Of a stretch of DNA of 64,000 bases, positions 30,835 to 43,964 are shown piece by piece. The notes beneath the pieces were generated by a model. The model was not told the DNA's origin, ran no database searches, and worked only from the letters and a program-made list of their open reading frames with translations. The position numbers and the translations under genes were made by a program. The stretch is from NCBI GenBank assembly GCA_022393335.1, contig JAJEKB010021158.1, positions 1,606,034 through 1,670,033 on the forward strand. Reading direction: 5' to 3'. Position 1 is the stretch's first letter. Every line of letters begins with the position of its first letter. This DNA is from Macrotrachela quadricornifera. Lineage: Eukaryota; Rotifera; Eurotatoria; Philodinida; Philodinidae.

Positions 30835-33800
30835 ATGTCTCCTAGTAGTGATAATAAAGTTGTTCATCGTCCAGGTGCTCTTAAACAACAAAATAAACCA
30901 TTTAAGACTGGTCGTCATCGATCTCAACATGAAATAAAACGAAGCACTAAAGGTTTTATTTTATTTACAATTTAAATAAATAAAATATTTATTTTTTTTT
31001 TATTCAGGTCGAGTTGCTGAAAAAAAACATGCACGTAGTTTAAAACGATTAAATGTAACACCTAAACAAAATCGAGCAAATACGGCTATTCAAATTCGAA
31101 AACAAAAACTTCAATCAAATAAAGAAGCAAGACAAACAATTGGTGCTATTGATGGTGTTCCACAACTTATTGTAATTATTTTTAATAATTAATATTCTAA
31201 AATCATTTCAATAAAATTTTTTCTTTAGACAGTAATTCCATTATCATCTGATGTTAATATATTTTCTATAATTGAATTATTAACAAATTCTATTGATGAT
31301 AATAAATCAACAGATGAAGCAACAGAATGTGGTGCAAGAATTTATACGTATATTTTTATTTTTATTTTTATTATAAAATTAAAATCAATTTAATATAGAT
31401 GTCCAAAACTTCGTTCAAAATTTTGTTTTTTAACACCAACACCAACAAATTTAGAAAATATTCTTGATGCTGCTAAAGTTATTATTAAAAAATTTTTCGT
31501 CAAAATAAACAAAAAAAAAAGTTTTGTTAAAATTTTTAGATATCTGATACAATAATATATGTAATATCATCATCACATGGAATATCAATTGAAGGAGATT
31601 ATTTACTTGATTTAATAAATGTTCATTGTTCACCAGGAAGTATTATTTATTCAGTTATATCATCGTCAAATGATGATTCAATGTCAACAACATCATCACG
31701 TTTATCATCATTAAGAAATTTAGAAAAATTTCTTGAAAAAAGATTTTCAAATGTTAAATTAATATCATTAGATAATGAACAAGATGCTCAACGTCTTCTT
31801 AGAAAATTAACTGAACAAAAATTAATTAAACCAACAAAAAAATGTTTAAGACCTTATTTATTTGCACAAACATTTTCATATGAAAATCCAAAAGTATTTA
31901 TTCATTTTTCATTTTTATTAAAATTTTTTTGTTTCTTTAGTCATCAATAAGTACATTAAAATTAAGTGGATATTTACGTGGAATACATTTATCTTCAAAT
32001 GATCTTGTTTATATACCAGGTTTAGGAACATTTCAATTAGAAAAAATTGAACAACATCAATTTCAACGAGATGTAAATTAAAAGAAATATTTTTATATTA
32101 TTAATAAGAAATATTCGTTTTAGTCTAATGGAATAATTAAACCAATTGTTGAAAAAACATATTCTCCACAAGATGATCTTCAACGATCATTAGCATTTGA
32201 AGCTGAATCAGATCCAATGAATAATGATCAAGAACAAACATGGCCAACAACAGAAGAACTTGAAAAAGCACAAATTGAACAAAATCAATTAAAAAAACGT
32301 GTACCAAAAGGTACATCAGAATATCAAGCTGCATGGATTGTATCAGATGATGAACAAGATCAAGAAGAAAATGTGAGGTTTTTTTGTTTTTCTTTTTCAT
32401 ACTTAAATTTATTTTTTTAATTTTAGGATTTTGAAGATGATGAACAAGATATGATTACAGCAAATACAGATGATTTAGAATCAATTCAATTAGATCAAGA
32501 AGAAGAAGATGAAGAAGAAGAAGAAATGGATGAAATTGTTATTAATAAAAATAATTATGATGATAAATTTGATTTAGATGAAGATAAACAAACGTTTGTT
32601 AAATAAATCTTTTTGTTTTTTGAAATATTCTTTTTTTTTTTATTTATTTAGTTTAAAAAAATTCAAAGAAGCAAAATTAGATGAACAATTTCCTGATGAA
32701 GTTGATACACCAATGGATGTACCTGCTCGTGTTCGATTTCAAAAGTAAATTTTTTTTTTCTTTTAAAATATATTTTCTTAAATAAATAATTTTTTATTTA
32801 AATAAGATATCGTGGTTTAAAAAGTTTTCGAACAACAAAATGGGATAAAAAAGAAAATTTACCATCAGATTATTCAAGAATTTATCAATTTCCTAATTTT
32901 CGAGCAATGATTAAACAAATTCAAACTGAACAAGAAGATTCTCCTCAAGGAAAACAAGATCATGCAATGGTTAAGATATTTTTCAATAAAAAAAACAAAA
33001 CAATTTTATATTTATTTAGGTTCATAGTTATGTAACATTATATATAAAAAATGTTCCAGTTAATCGATTTGGTAAAATAAAGAAAAAATTTTATTTTATA
33101 TAAAAATTATTTTGTTTTTTTTTAATATATAGAACCTGGTCATCATGTATTTGTTATGGGTCTTCTACCTCATGAACAATGTCTTTCTGTATTAAATATT
33201 GTTTTAAATCGTACGAATGATAGTGAAATAATTCTTAAATCAAAAGAACGTCTTATTTTTCATGTTGGTTTTCGTCGATTTGCAAGTGCACCTGTTTATT
33301 CTCAACATACAAATGGAGATAAACATAAAGTTTATTATAAATTATTAAATTAATTAATTTATAATTTAATTTTTCTTATAGTATGAACGATTTTTTCGAC
33401 CACGACAAACATTAGTAGCAACATGTTTTGGTCCAATAACATATCCACCGGCATCTGTACTTGCATTTAAAGAATTTCCTGATGGTTATTTATTTTAATA
33501 TATTTATAAAAAAAAAAAAGATTATATTTTTAATATAGGTCGTCAAGAATTAGTAGCTACTGGTTCTCTTCTTTCAGTTAATCCAGATCGTTTAGTACTA
33601 AAACGTATTGTTTTAAGTGGACATCCATTTAAAATTCATAAGAAATCAGCTGTTATTCGTTATATGTTTTTTAGTCCTGGTTTGTCTTTTTATTTTATTT
33701 TATAATATTATAAATTAATTTTTTTCATGATAGAGGATGTTAATTGGTTTAAACCAATTGAACTACGAACACGTTGGGGAAGACGAGGACATATTAAAGA

Positions 33801-34026
33801 ATCACTTGGTAATAAATATTTATGTTTATTATTGAAAAGAAATATTGTTTACATTTTATTTAAAGGTACACATGGACATATGAAATGTCAATTTGATGGT
33901 ATTCTTAAATCACAAGATACTATTTTTATGAATTTATATAAACGTGTTTTTCCTAAATGGACATATGAACCACTATCGATTCAGCAACAACAACAACATT
34001 TATATAATGAAGAAAATATGCAATGA
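30835..34026 (+). CDS. TSR1: Pre-rRNA-processing protein TSR1, 16 exons
   Basis: Exons: 30835-30952, 31008-31171, 31229-31347, 31399-31477, 31540-31893, 31941-32072, 32124-32372, 32427-32593, 32652-32744, 32807-32969, 33020-33071, 33133-33329, 33382-33484, 33539-33679, 33734-33808, 33866-34026. Phases agree throughout and give 788 residues (human about 804). TSR1 is the GTPase-like but inactive relative of BMS1 that guards the pre-40S ribosomal particle in nucleolus and cytoplasm. Visible marks are the basic N-terminus ([20 protein letters not shown]), the [12 protein letters not shown] strand of the degenerate G domain, a glutamate-rich acidic stretch in exon 8, [19 protein letters not shown], and the C-terminal hallmark [20 protein letters not shown] followed by [10 protein letters not shown] and YKRVFPKW. 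All 15 introns are 47-62 nt GT-AG. Confidence 0.95.
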
Positions 34027-34402
34027 TCCGTTTTTCTTATAAACCGTTATATGTTTTTCTTCAAAAATAAAATAACGAAAAGAAATTATCAGGAATAATT
34101 GAGGTGAAACTATAATGATGTTTCATTTAATCTCAAATAATAATGCTTTACTAAACTTTCTCACGAACAGATATTAAACTAATTTAATGAATAATTGAAA
34201 TATATCTGATAGAAAAATTTTGTCTGTTATCTTAATTTATTTATCGCTACTTTAAAATGTAATATGATAATGATGATCAGCGTATATTAATCGTATTCAA
34301 ACGCAATACTCAGCTTAAATGAAAAGAAATTTAATAGAATGCACATAATTGATTAAATTTCCTAGCATATGTTTGAAGTTGTTTTAGATTTTGATGATTT
34401 TA

Positions 34403-34758
34403 CCGGGTGTCTCGTAAGTAACGAAACAAACTAAAGATTTGAGTATCTCCCTTACCACTCGAGCAAAGCAACTGATTTTTTTACCAGTACTAGAGACACG
34501 TACAAGCTTTATATTCATAAAAACATATAGAAAGAGATCTTTTGTTAAGGATATCATTTTTTATTCTATCTGTGCAAAAGTAAATTTTTCTTGTTGAGAT
34601 CAATAGTGATAGTTAATAAAGAATCTTCCTAGGCATGTCTTTATGAATATAAAGCTTGTACATGCCTCTAGCACTAGTAAAAAAAATCAGCTGCTTTGGT
34701 CGAGCGATAAGGGAAATATTCAATTATTAGTTTGTTTCGTTACTTATGGGACACCCGG
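34403..34758. mobile_element. TA-flanked MITE, 356 bp, CCGGGTGTC ends
   Basis: Left end CCGGGTGTCTCGTAAGTAAC and right end GTTACTTATGGGACACCCGG are inverted repeats, flanked by TA (34401-34402 and 34759-34760). The inverted arms extend about 130 bp each, including ACAAGCTTTATATTCATAAA and its inverse. No coding capacity. It lies about 380 bp downstream of TSR1; the gap between holds only the TSR1 3' flank. Confidence 0.8.
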
Positions 34759-34760
34759 TA

Positions 34761-36174
34761 TATTATGAGGTGCTCTTGGGTCCTCAAGTCCTATATTATA
34801 GGGCTAGCGTTAGGTCTTCAAGTCTGTTAGCGACGATGAGTGTCCTCGCTGCTGTTTCTCTTTCTTCTCTGCTATGCATCCCTTTTAGAGACATTCTTTC
34901 TCCTTTGCATTCACATAGTGTTTTGTGCTTCTTCGTTTCATGTTCTGTTTTTCGAGAAAGAATGTTATCTTTGATATTCATTTGTTTTTAATATACGTTT
35001 TAATATACATTCATCAATGAGAGTGTACTCTCTCTTCCCCTCTTGCAGACAGAGTAGAGAGAGAGCTCACAGGAATGCTCTCGGAACGTATGTAATCGTT
35101 TAATATCTTAACATAAATTATTTTAAATTCCTGTCAAGTTATAGGTGCAAGAAATGTCAGGTTCCTACGGTTATATGTTATGTTGCATTATATGATACGA
35201 TCAATTAAATCTACTGTAGAAATAACACGCTTTTGAATTATTATTAATTATATATTTATTTCAGGGTGGTCAGATGAAAAATTTGAAAATCAAAATTTTT
35301 TTTAAAACTGAAAATGATCAGAGACTTTATTTTGTAAAGCCAGAAATTGATCAAAAAGAGAAGTTTTTTGCAAATAGGTGAGTATTACGTTAATATACTG
35401 ATATCCAACATTCACCCTATCGTTGGTTTGTTTACTCATTCTTTTAGTTTTAAATGTGTTTCATTTTAAACAAGGTCAATACAATGAATATCCTGTTAGC
35501 TATACAAAAAAAAAACTAACGTAAGACACTTAGTGTCGAACTTTTCCACTATACTTGAAATTCGTTTGCAAAAAGAACAAAAATAAAATATATAACATCA
35601 CATCGATATTATTATTCAAATTTTGCATTTTTCGAATTTGTTTTAACACATTTTTTTCTGACAAGATATACCTAAAAAACTGTTCACAAGAATAGTTGCT
35701 ATTTAATCTTATTTTAAATTCAGCATTAACTAATTTAATGTCCATTTGATTACAGTAATCTGTCCATAAATAATTAACATCACTGAAGATTGATTCTACG
35801 TAAGAATTTCAACATAGAATAGAAAAAATGTAACAGGATTTTTTTAAAACTCGGTGTAGGATTTGGATTAATATTCAATAATTAAGCCCAGAATTGATCA
35901 GACCTAATAAAATCTTTCTTTTTCGTTGCTCGATGTTGAAATGGCTTATTCATTATCACTATCACTAACATCATATACAATGCTTTTATTACTAATGTTC
36001 GATGATAAAAAGTTGTTTGATTCATTCGAGATATGATTTCCTTTGTTCATTCAATTTAATATTTTTCTCTTTCAAATGTTCATATTAACATTTAATATCA
36101 CAAAATGCACTATACAATTTATCTTTATCTAAACTATTTATCGGAATCACATCAGTAAAATCTACATAAGGGTA
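34761..36174. other. Intergenic, no gene recognised
   Basis: The first 100 bases contain GGGTCCTCAAGTCCTATATT-like motifs that resemble a motif in the 47621-48901 foldback (about 47885-47965). The remainder is AT-rich. Short overlapping frames at 34746-34991 on both strands have no support. Confidence 0.4.
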
Positions 36175-37898
36175 CCCAAAAGTAATGGCAACGACACTTT
36201 ATTACCACATTTTAAGGTTGATAAAAACTTCTTTTTACATAGGATGATAGAGCGGAAAAAGCTCGTTATTTCTATGCTATGTGATCTTACTTCAGGTGAT
36301 ATCATAATAAAAAATTCCCAATAAGCCTAGTTTATCTAACATATGTCACAGTTTCAGAAGTACATATTGTCTTCAATAGCCATTCTTTTTTTCACTCTTT
36401 CCTCTCATCTCTTTCGAGACTTTAACGTTCATTGGGATTAGCATATCAAAAAATTGAAAATATATAAATAAGTACAAGAGGTTTTATTTCATTAAATGTT
36501 CAAAGTAATGGCCCTGATTATCTATACACAATTCCATTCTTTGAATCCATTTATCGAACGTTTTTCTATACTCTTCTTTATCTAAAAAATACATGAATTT
36601 CGTTATAGGATTGTGTAACGATTCGGAGTCTGTTTGATCAAGTCGAACAACCAAAAATCACACGGAGACAGATTTGAAGAATTTGGTAGTTGTGGTGCTA
36701 CGGTAATTCCTTCTGAATGAAGATAATCGAGCAGGTCTTTAGGAAAATGTAGTCCTCCGTTATCATGACGAAGTTTTATGGTATGAGTACTTGAGCGAGG
36801 TCTTTGTTTCTTGATTTCTTCGATAACAGGCTGCAAACAATTTTCCATGTAATATTGGTGATTGATAGTTTGTCCACGTTCGACACGATGAATTAGAAGA
36901 GGATCAGTTAATTTAAAGAAAATGCAGAATAGAGTTTTTGGAGCAAACTTATTTCGTGCAACTATTGTAGGTGGAAGATTGCCTTTTGCCACCCAAGCAG
37001 CATTGGAGACTTTTCGACCAGTTTGCTGATGGAAAAATCATGAATCATCATCCGTTATCACGTCAGACAAACGCCATCTTCCTTCTGTCGATCTTGACAG
37101 ATTTTCTTTGCATAGTCGAATACGTTCACTCCGTTAACTGTTTGGGTATGTACCGAGCAGTAATTTTTCTAAGTTCCAGATGATCAGATAGTATTCTATG
37201 TAGAGTACCATAACTTAGATTAGTATATTTTTGTATTTCTGCTATTATAACATGAAGATATCACTAAAAATACTACGAATTTCTTCAATATTTTCAGCAG
37301 TACTCTCAGTTATAGGCCTTCCGGATCGTTCTTCATCTTCAATTTCTTCTCGACCCTCATGAAACCATTGAGCCATCTTCAATTGTTCGATAAGAAGGAG
37401 CTTTATCACCGAAAATAGTACGTAGTTCGTCGTGAATAGTTGTTGCTTCAAAGTTACGCGCAGTACACATTTTAATGTAAAATCGAAAAATTTCTTTGTC
37501 CATTAAAAACAAAAATGAAGAGTAGTAAGAGTTGATTTAACTTAACTTCTTTCACCTTTTATAGAATAGAATAGCACATGACATGTGCGCAAAAGGACGC
37601 ATGTATCTTTGAATAAATATGAGGAATGATAAAATCTCAGAAGAGCGAGAGCAAAGAATGAAGGAAAGAAGAAAAAAATCAAGAAAAGAATGTCTATTGA
37701 AGATAATATGTACTTCTGAAACCGCGACAAATGTTAGATAAACTAGACTTATTGGGAATTTTTTATTATGATATCACCTGAAGTAAGATCAAATAGCATA
37801 GAAAGAACGAGCTTTTTTCGGTCTATCATTCTATGTAAAAAGAAGTTTTTATCAACCTTAATATGTGGTAATAAAATGTCGTTGCCACTACTTTTCGA
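36175..37898 (-). mobile_element. Mariner-family DNA transposon, 1.7 kb, inactive
   Basis: Inverted terminal repeats begin CCCAAAAGTAATGGCAACGA at 36175 and end TCGTTGCCACTACTTTTCGA at 37898, flanked by TA at 36173-36174 and 37899-37900. The inverted similarity continues for about 230 bp at each end, much longer than the about 30 bp of typical mariners, through TTTTTACATAG and ATAAACTAG blocks. Between them lies a broken transposase on the minus strand (36484-37503). The element is the only one in the window with recognisable transposase sequence and could be related to the source that mobilised the TA-flanked MITEs, but its ends do not match theirs. Confidence 0.85.
36484..37503 (-). pseudogene. 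Mariner transposase, frameshifted
   Basis: The start is ATG 37503 (MDKEIFRFYIKMCTARN) and the end TAA 36484 after the usual mariner C-terminus (FDKWIQRMELCIDN then GHYFE). At least three frame changes break the reading: within the N-terminal helix-turn-helix region near 37380, in the linker around 37000-37250, and near 36610. The linker piece GREEIEDEERSGRPITEST is typical of mariner proteins. In the intact block 36603-36992 the second and third catalytic aspartates are visible: RHDNGG and SPCDFWLF, separated by 34 residues, the D34D spacing. The first aspartate region is damaged. Not expected to make an active enzyme. Confidence 0.85.
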
Positions 37899-37900
37899 TA

Positions 37901-38346
37901 GTCCTATGTAGAGGCAACTTCGTTCGATGATCCAAGAAATGAGTAACATTCGAAAGCGACATTCCAAGGAATTGAAACAATGAAGTGACAAAAGGAATTC
38001 GATAGATTGTCAAATGGCTGAACAATTGAATAAAATAATTCTAAAAGTCAATTGAGTCGAACAAGAACTGATCGCATTCAAGAAAGAAAAGGCGTAACTT
38101 GACAAGCGTGTGTAGCGAATCTAACAGGATCTGAGAAAAACTTCACTGAGCAAATCAGAACAGAACGATTTGAAAATGCAGAAAAGAGATACGAAAACGG
38201 ATCGCGACTCAATCAATACAATAACATTTATTGCTATCACAGCTCCGAATATGTTCATAAAAATGAGTGAAAAGCATATTGATTACATAAAAATAAGCGA
38301 AAGAAATGTGTGTGGTTGTCATTGACTGGATTAATGTTATGAAAGA
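37901..38346. other. Intergenic, no gene recognised
   Basis: A short gap between the mariner and the stop codon of the NHL gene, likely with the 3' UTR of the latter. Nothing else is seen. Confidence 0.4.
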
Positions 38347-41130
38347 TCATCGAAGACGAAATCTTTGCACTCGACTATTGTAATAATCCGAAACATAGAT
38401 ATACGTTTCATTCGGATCAAGAGCCACATCACCTGGACCGTTAAGAAGTTGACTAGTACGGCCTGCTGTACCATTTATGCTGCCGGCTACAACCGATCCT
38501 TGCGCTGCACCAATTGTCCATTTCATAATACGATGATTTCCATAGTCAGCAATATAGAGAGTTTGGCCATCGCGTGTGACCCAAACACCTGACGGATCAT
38601 TCAGCTGGTTCAAGGCTGCTCCTCGACCATGATTACCTGCCACCGTCACCCCTGTTCCGTTACCTCCGATCATAAATCGCTGAATCCGATCGTTTCTCGA
38701 GTCGACGACATAGAGAGCACTTTGATTCTCGTCCAAATGAATAAATCGGGGCCAACTGAATGCATTATTGCTTGAACCGACAGTTGCCCTTTGTCCAGCA
38801 AAGAGCACACCGGTTGTTGCATTCGGTGCCCATTTCACCACCATGGCACAATAACCCGTCACTACATAGATATTGCCAGACCGATCAGCCGCTATGCCAT
38901 AAGTCATGTAGAGTCCGGTGAACTGACAAGAATCCGTTGATTGTCCCGCGGCTGGAAAACTTCTTATGTTTATTCCATCTCGTTGAATGAATACAGTACC
39001 GCCGGCAGAACTAAAATCGGACATATAGATGGTACCCGAACCATCGACGAACACGTCCGAAGGATAAACAGGTCCGGTAGATAGAAGCGAGAGTCCGATG
39101 CGCGTGAACAGCGGAAAAGCTTGAAACTTGGCACCATCAGCATCGGCAACATAGAGAGTTCCATCGGATTGTGAAACGTAAATACCCCAAGGACCGTTGA
39201 GCGAGATTGAGCTTCCATCTGTAGTACCATTGCAATAGCCGGCCACTGTCTGACCAACGCCTATAGCTGGAGCTACAACAATAAAGCAAGATATACCACT
39301 CTGATAGATGTCATATGATTGAATCAATCAACAAAAACAACATCTAGTTGCAAGTTGGTGCTCAAGTCCACAGACATTCTCATCATCGTATTTCTAATTA
39401 TGCTACCCCGTACTAAAAAAAAAATGCTCATGGCATTTTTCTAGTCGATAATATAATTGATATATAATATAAGTAACGGTCATCCTATGGATTTGTTGAC
39501 CCTTTGCTGAAAGAAATATTTCACTACTACGTTTAAGTTAACTTTCAGTGATATCATGTAAGATATTTTTATCCTTGATTCCATATATAAATATAATGCC
39601 AGTAGAAAATTTTTTCAACTAGTACTCACTTTATTAAAGAGAAACTTTGCTAAGACAATACGCTATCCCAGCTTAATACTTATTATCCTCCTAATCACAT
39701 TATAGTGACGACTATTGTTTATTCTTTTAACAATCAATTCATCACCTATCCATTACTATCTTTCTTTAGGTACTACTTGCGTGACCAACCATGAGGAAAC
39801 TAACTCCGAACTCAAACTCTCCATCTTTGATTACCGTCGGTTAAAATTTCGCAAAAACGAATAATACTAATTATTAATTAACTATTGAACTAATTAATAT
39901 TAAAAATCGGACTTCAGATTTGGATTCCCCATCTCCCTTTACTTTTAGTCTTGTTCTTTAGAAAACATAATTAATTATTAACTGATTATCAATTAATTAA
40001 AACTGACCTCAGATTTGAACTTTCTATCTCCGATTACCTTTGGTCAAATTTTATGCAAAATAACCATTATGTTTTCACATCATTTTTGGACTAATCAGTG
40101 AAGTGCGGAGACACAAGCAAGCAAACAAACAATTTATTCTTGCAAGACTCTTCTCTACGAGAAAGAGAATAATAGCAACTGAAAAAAAAATAGTAGTGAA
40201 AGAGAGATTTTTTCTAGGTGGTCTTCCGCTGCCACTTTTTTTCTCTCTGTCTGCCGCTAAAATAACAGGAATATATCTCAACTTCTTTTGCTCCTCATTC
40301 CTATTTGACATTCAAACTCATTCAATGGCTGAAACGAAAGCACATGAAAAATAACGGTGAAATGTATCTACCCTCTGGAAAGAAGTAGTTTCAGTCTTTT
40401 TTTACCAATAAATAGCATATTTTCTGAAAAACGGTTAACTATCCACATCAAAACATCTCGATCTTTGCAAACATCCCTTTTTCTTTCTTTCGTCGTGAAT
40501 TAGGATTCCCAATGCTCAATTGAATATTGTTGTTGATTTAAAAGAGAACTTCAAATGAACACAAAATTCAGGTAACATACTGTATGAGCATCGATAGGTA
40601 TGATCACAAGTCGGTTGACAAGTGAGATTGAGATCTGATCGGCAAGCACTCGAATGTGAACAAATTTGACCTCGAAAAAGTTGCATTAAACATATCGAAC
40701 CATTCCAGAACGTATTTGAAGGACATTGACAGGTGGAACTGTTTGGGTCACAAGTTTCGTATCGACTTCTAGCACATTTGTCACACGATTGATTGTGGCT
40801 ATTGACGTAAGTGCTGGCTGAAATTTTAATAGTACCAACGAATGATCGGGGCTTCGAAGGGGAAGCAACAATTGAACCTGTGGTTCCATCAGCATCCCAC
40901 AAGCGACATTGTCGTAAATCATAATCGAAGTCAAACGTTCGACAATCGATACGTTTGTTACACTCAAGTTGGCAGTATAACAGCTTTTTAACCGTGCAAG
41001 TGAGGACGGGAGAATGAGAACTATCGGCAGGAATAAACTCCCAGCCTTGACCACTGATACTTGCTATAGATTGATCTTGACTACTGGATCGAATGGAGAT
41101 CAATAAACCAACAACAAGAAACACAAACAT
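38347..41130 (-). CDS. Secreted PAN/Apple-like, Cys-rich and NHL-repeat protein
   Basis: Two exons: 41130-40581 and 39272-38347, joined by a GTATGT donor and a TTGTTGTAG acceptor with matching phase, giving 491 residues. Residues 1-17 (MFVFLVVGLLISIRSSS) are a signal peptide. Residues about 25-105 resemble a PAN/Apple domain (GWEFIP, C..L.C..ECN, DCRTFDFD, CRLWD). A cysteine-rich EB/EGF-like segment follows (CDKCARSRYETC, CQCPSNTFWNG). The C-terminal 300 residues are about six NHL blades (LNGPWGIYVSQSDGTLYVAD, LNDPSGVWVTRDGQTLYIAD, LNGPGDVALDPNETYIYVSD), a beta-propeller that binds protein or RNA in other families. It is probably extracellular; the ligand is unknown. The 1308-nt intron is unusually long. 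An AG just upstream of the ATG (TTTGTTTCAG, about 41158) may mark another 5' exon. Confidence 0.75.
39800..40068. repeat. Three imperfect tandem repeats, about 100 bp unit, inside the NHL-gene intron
   Basis: Units begin near 39800, 39908 and 40003. Each carries a CTCAGATTTG-like start, a CATCTCC/TATCTCC block, GATTACC-TTGGT-like sequence, and an AATTAATTATTAACT tail (shortened in the last). Divergence is moderate. Confidence 0.5.
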
Positions 41131-41158
41131 TTGTCGAATGGATATCGCCAGAATTTCT

Positions 41159-43208
41159 GAAACAAATGTACGAGAAAAATAGTTTCTATTATTATTTTTC
41201 TGTTATATATATATATTCAACTGAGACGCGCTGTATGATTCTTGTGATATTTTATTCTTTTTTCTTGTTGTTCACAACGGAAGCAATTATTGTTCGAGCG
41301 AAAAATTATATTTTCCATCAACAGAACTTGTAATAAAACACTGCTAGGAGAAATTTTCTTCCTTAAAAAGTGTTGAATTGTTGGAATATTCAAGAAAATC
41401 ATTAATATGCTGAGCATAGAACGTCGAGAAAAGAAACACATCACGAGGCATTCAGTAACTGAAAAGAGATCATCGTCAATATCACTGCGATGAATAAAAA
41501 GACAATGATATCTTAAAAAATAGCGATCTGTAGTATCAACGTCTGGAATGTTTGCTAGTTCGTTTCCGGTCCATCGTGACACACAACAGCATCAGCAAAA
41601 AAAATGATTTTCTTTGTCGATAGTTTTTCTACACACATGTGCGTCATTTCAATAATATTATTGCGCTGAGAAAGCTACATCTTGACAAAAAGCAAAAAAA
41701 CTTGCTTTTTTAATTAGTAATACATAGAAAAGAATTTGGCGAGAAGCTGTTTGTGAGCGTTCATGAAAAAGTGTATGATATGTGCTGGGATGAGTGAGAA
41801 AGAACTAGAAAAACAATTTCATTTTTAGCTAAGAAAATCGGATTAGAAATGCCGTAGACAATAGAGCTTCTCGAACACTATCTGTGCTAAAATGACAGAT
41901 AATGTACTCGACGAAGTAATAGCAAATTCACGTTTAATTCAATCAGAAGCAGTGAGAATCCGATAAAAATCTCGTGTTCACTGGATGTGTGACATCATTC
42001 ATGAGTTTGTAGGAACCGTTTCATTGAATACACGAATACATGAATGCTTGATATATTACGTACCCTGTACACATTGACGCTATACTCATCCTGTTTTCAT
42101 TGAAGTCAGACATTAGTCGATCAGAAAGTCTCTCAAATGTAACACGCGCAATATCCGTCTTCACTCGATTTGCGCCCATGTCAAAGTATCTAGAAAAGAC
42201 AAACTTCGTTTTGCGACAACAGACAAGTTTTATTGTACCCCATGTACCGCGAAAGCGAGCTGCGTCTCCTGTGGCTTCAGATGAACGAGCATTTGTGATG
42301 ATTGATTACAGAATCAATTTGTATAACATTTGGAACAAAAATGAGAAAAGACTACTGAAGAAAACGAAAATTGTGAATTTCAGTATATTAATGAAAGATC
42401 GGAATACTTAGAAGACTAAGCTATTGTGTTGATTTAGCCCGAGCAATAGACAAAAAAAATCAAATACGGAATTCTTCCATGTTGTACCGTGCTAGTTGCA
42501 CCAGACTATACGGTTCGTTCCGATGACGATGATAAAAGAACATTTGCAAACAATGAGATAATCAATGACAAACAAAAAGCTACCTAGTCCTTACCGGCAA
42601 TAGAGTTGTCCAGCCAAGTCTACAGCATTGTCATTGCGCTTTGAGTATCGCCTGGCTACGAGATTGAAAAACAAATTGTTTGTTTATTCTCGGGAACTAT
42701 CAATATTTCATATTTTCAAGTAGTGTGTTACAGACGAACTTGTAAAAATTATCACACGGATCAACTGTTTTATCAATATTATCGAGCAGCTCGTTAGCTA
42801 GAGACAAAAGAGTATTCACTTTGTTTACAATTCCAATCGAACTGCTTTGATGCAGGGCGAAGTCAAACACGAATCATTATTGTTGTATTCTAAAAGCATA
42901 ATTAACAAATCGAATTCAAGTTTGATGATTTCTCCTCGATCATATTAAATATTTATACCTGCCATCGTTTGATGATCCAAACGTAGAATACTTTCGGCTG
43001 CGATTTTAAAAACTTTTCGGATCGCAATAGTCGACTACAACGATAACAGAACAAATTGTACATACAGTATTACGATCGATTGAGAACACTCTTTCTGTTA
43101 TGATTCATCACAGGTTCGATTCATCCTCTCTCTCTCTCTCTACACTGTAAAAAAATGCGTAGAATAATAAACATTTAAAAGATTTGGGAAACTGCAACGT
43201 AGCCTAGA
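41159..43208. other. Intergenic, no gene recognised
   Basis: Upstream of the NHL gene. Open frames at 41217-41582 (minus) and 42100-42411 (plus) have no recognisable domain; the first is rich in hydrophobic residues by chance AT content. A TA run at about 41207-41217 and a CT run at 43127-43142 are simple repeats. Confidence 0.4.
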
Positions 43209-43711
43209 CTCTTTTTTTTACTTTTTAGTAAGAACAGATGTTGGATTAATTGTTTTATACTATTCTGAAGCATGTTTGATGGAATCTTGTCTTATACAAG
43301 AAAAAATGTTCATGGATTTATTGTTCAAGAACAAATATAAATCTTATCTGGCAAATGCTTGAAAAAAAACTTCTTATTTTTGATCGTTTATTCCTTTTAT
43401 AAGAAAACCAGTATTCCAGCAATCGTGTTTTTGCTGTTTTGAAGTGTATAAGATGGTATTATTTGAAATTGAAATGTATCAAGACTAATATCCATGATAG
43501 TATTAAAGTACAAAAGAGCAACATAAAATTGGTAGAATACTGGTTTTCTTATAACAGAAATAAACGATCAAAAACAAGAAGTTATGTTTCATCTGAAACA
43601 GCTAATCCATTAACATTTTTTTCTTATATAAAACAAAACTTCATCAAACATGCTTCAAAATAGTAAAAAATATTAATTCAATATCTGTTCTTATCAAAAA
43701 GTAAAAACAAA
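43209..43711. repeat. Palindromic element, about 500 bp
   Basis: The left arm (about 43209-43420) is inverted at about 43533-43711. Matches include AAGAACAGAT with its inverse, GAAGCATGTTTGATG with CATCAAACATGCTTC, and ATAAGAAAACCAGTATTC with GAATACTGGTTTTCTTAT. The 74-codon plus frame at 43439-43663 overlaps the loop and right arm. The right side is followed by GACACCCTG-TA at 43737-43746, which resembles the TA-flanked ends seen elsewhere, but the corresponding left end was not found. Confidence 0.65.
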
Positions 43712-43964
43712 TTTAGAAAAGCGAGCTATTTTCTAGACACCCTGTAGGAGTGATCTTCTAAACCTTTAAAAAGGATTTAGGAAGGGTATATTATTCTCGT
43801 TAACTCATATTCGATTTTGAGAAAATGCAATGAAAACTAAATCGTTTAAGGATCTATAAGATCCATCTTATAATCTAAAACGGACTATTAGAATGAACGG
43901 GAGTATAGAGTGATTATTATTATCTCTTATATATGGAGAAAAAGTATGTTTTGTATTACGATGG

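Noticed and set aside
40075..40354. Overlapping open frames on both strands within the NHL-gene intron
   Set aside because: No domain, mutually antisense, and inside a well supported intron.
42100..42411. 103-codon plus frame
   Set aside because: No recognisable motif, no splice sites, and no neighbour with similar content; probably chance.
43439..43663. 74-codon plus frame
   Set aside because: Lies within the loop and right arm of a palindromic element; length is explained by low stop density there.
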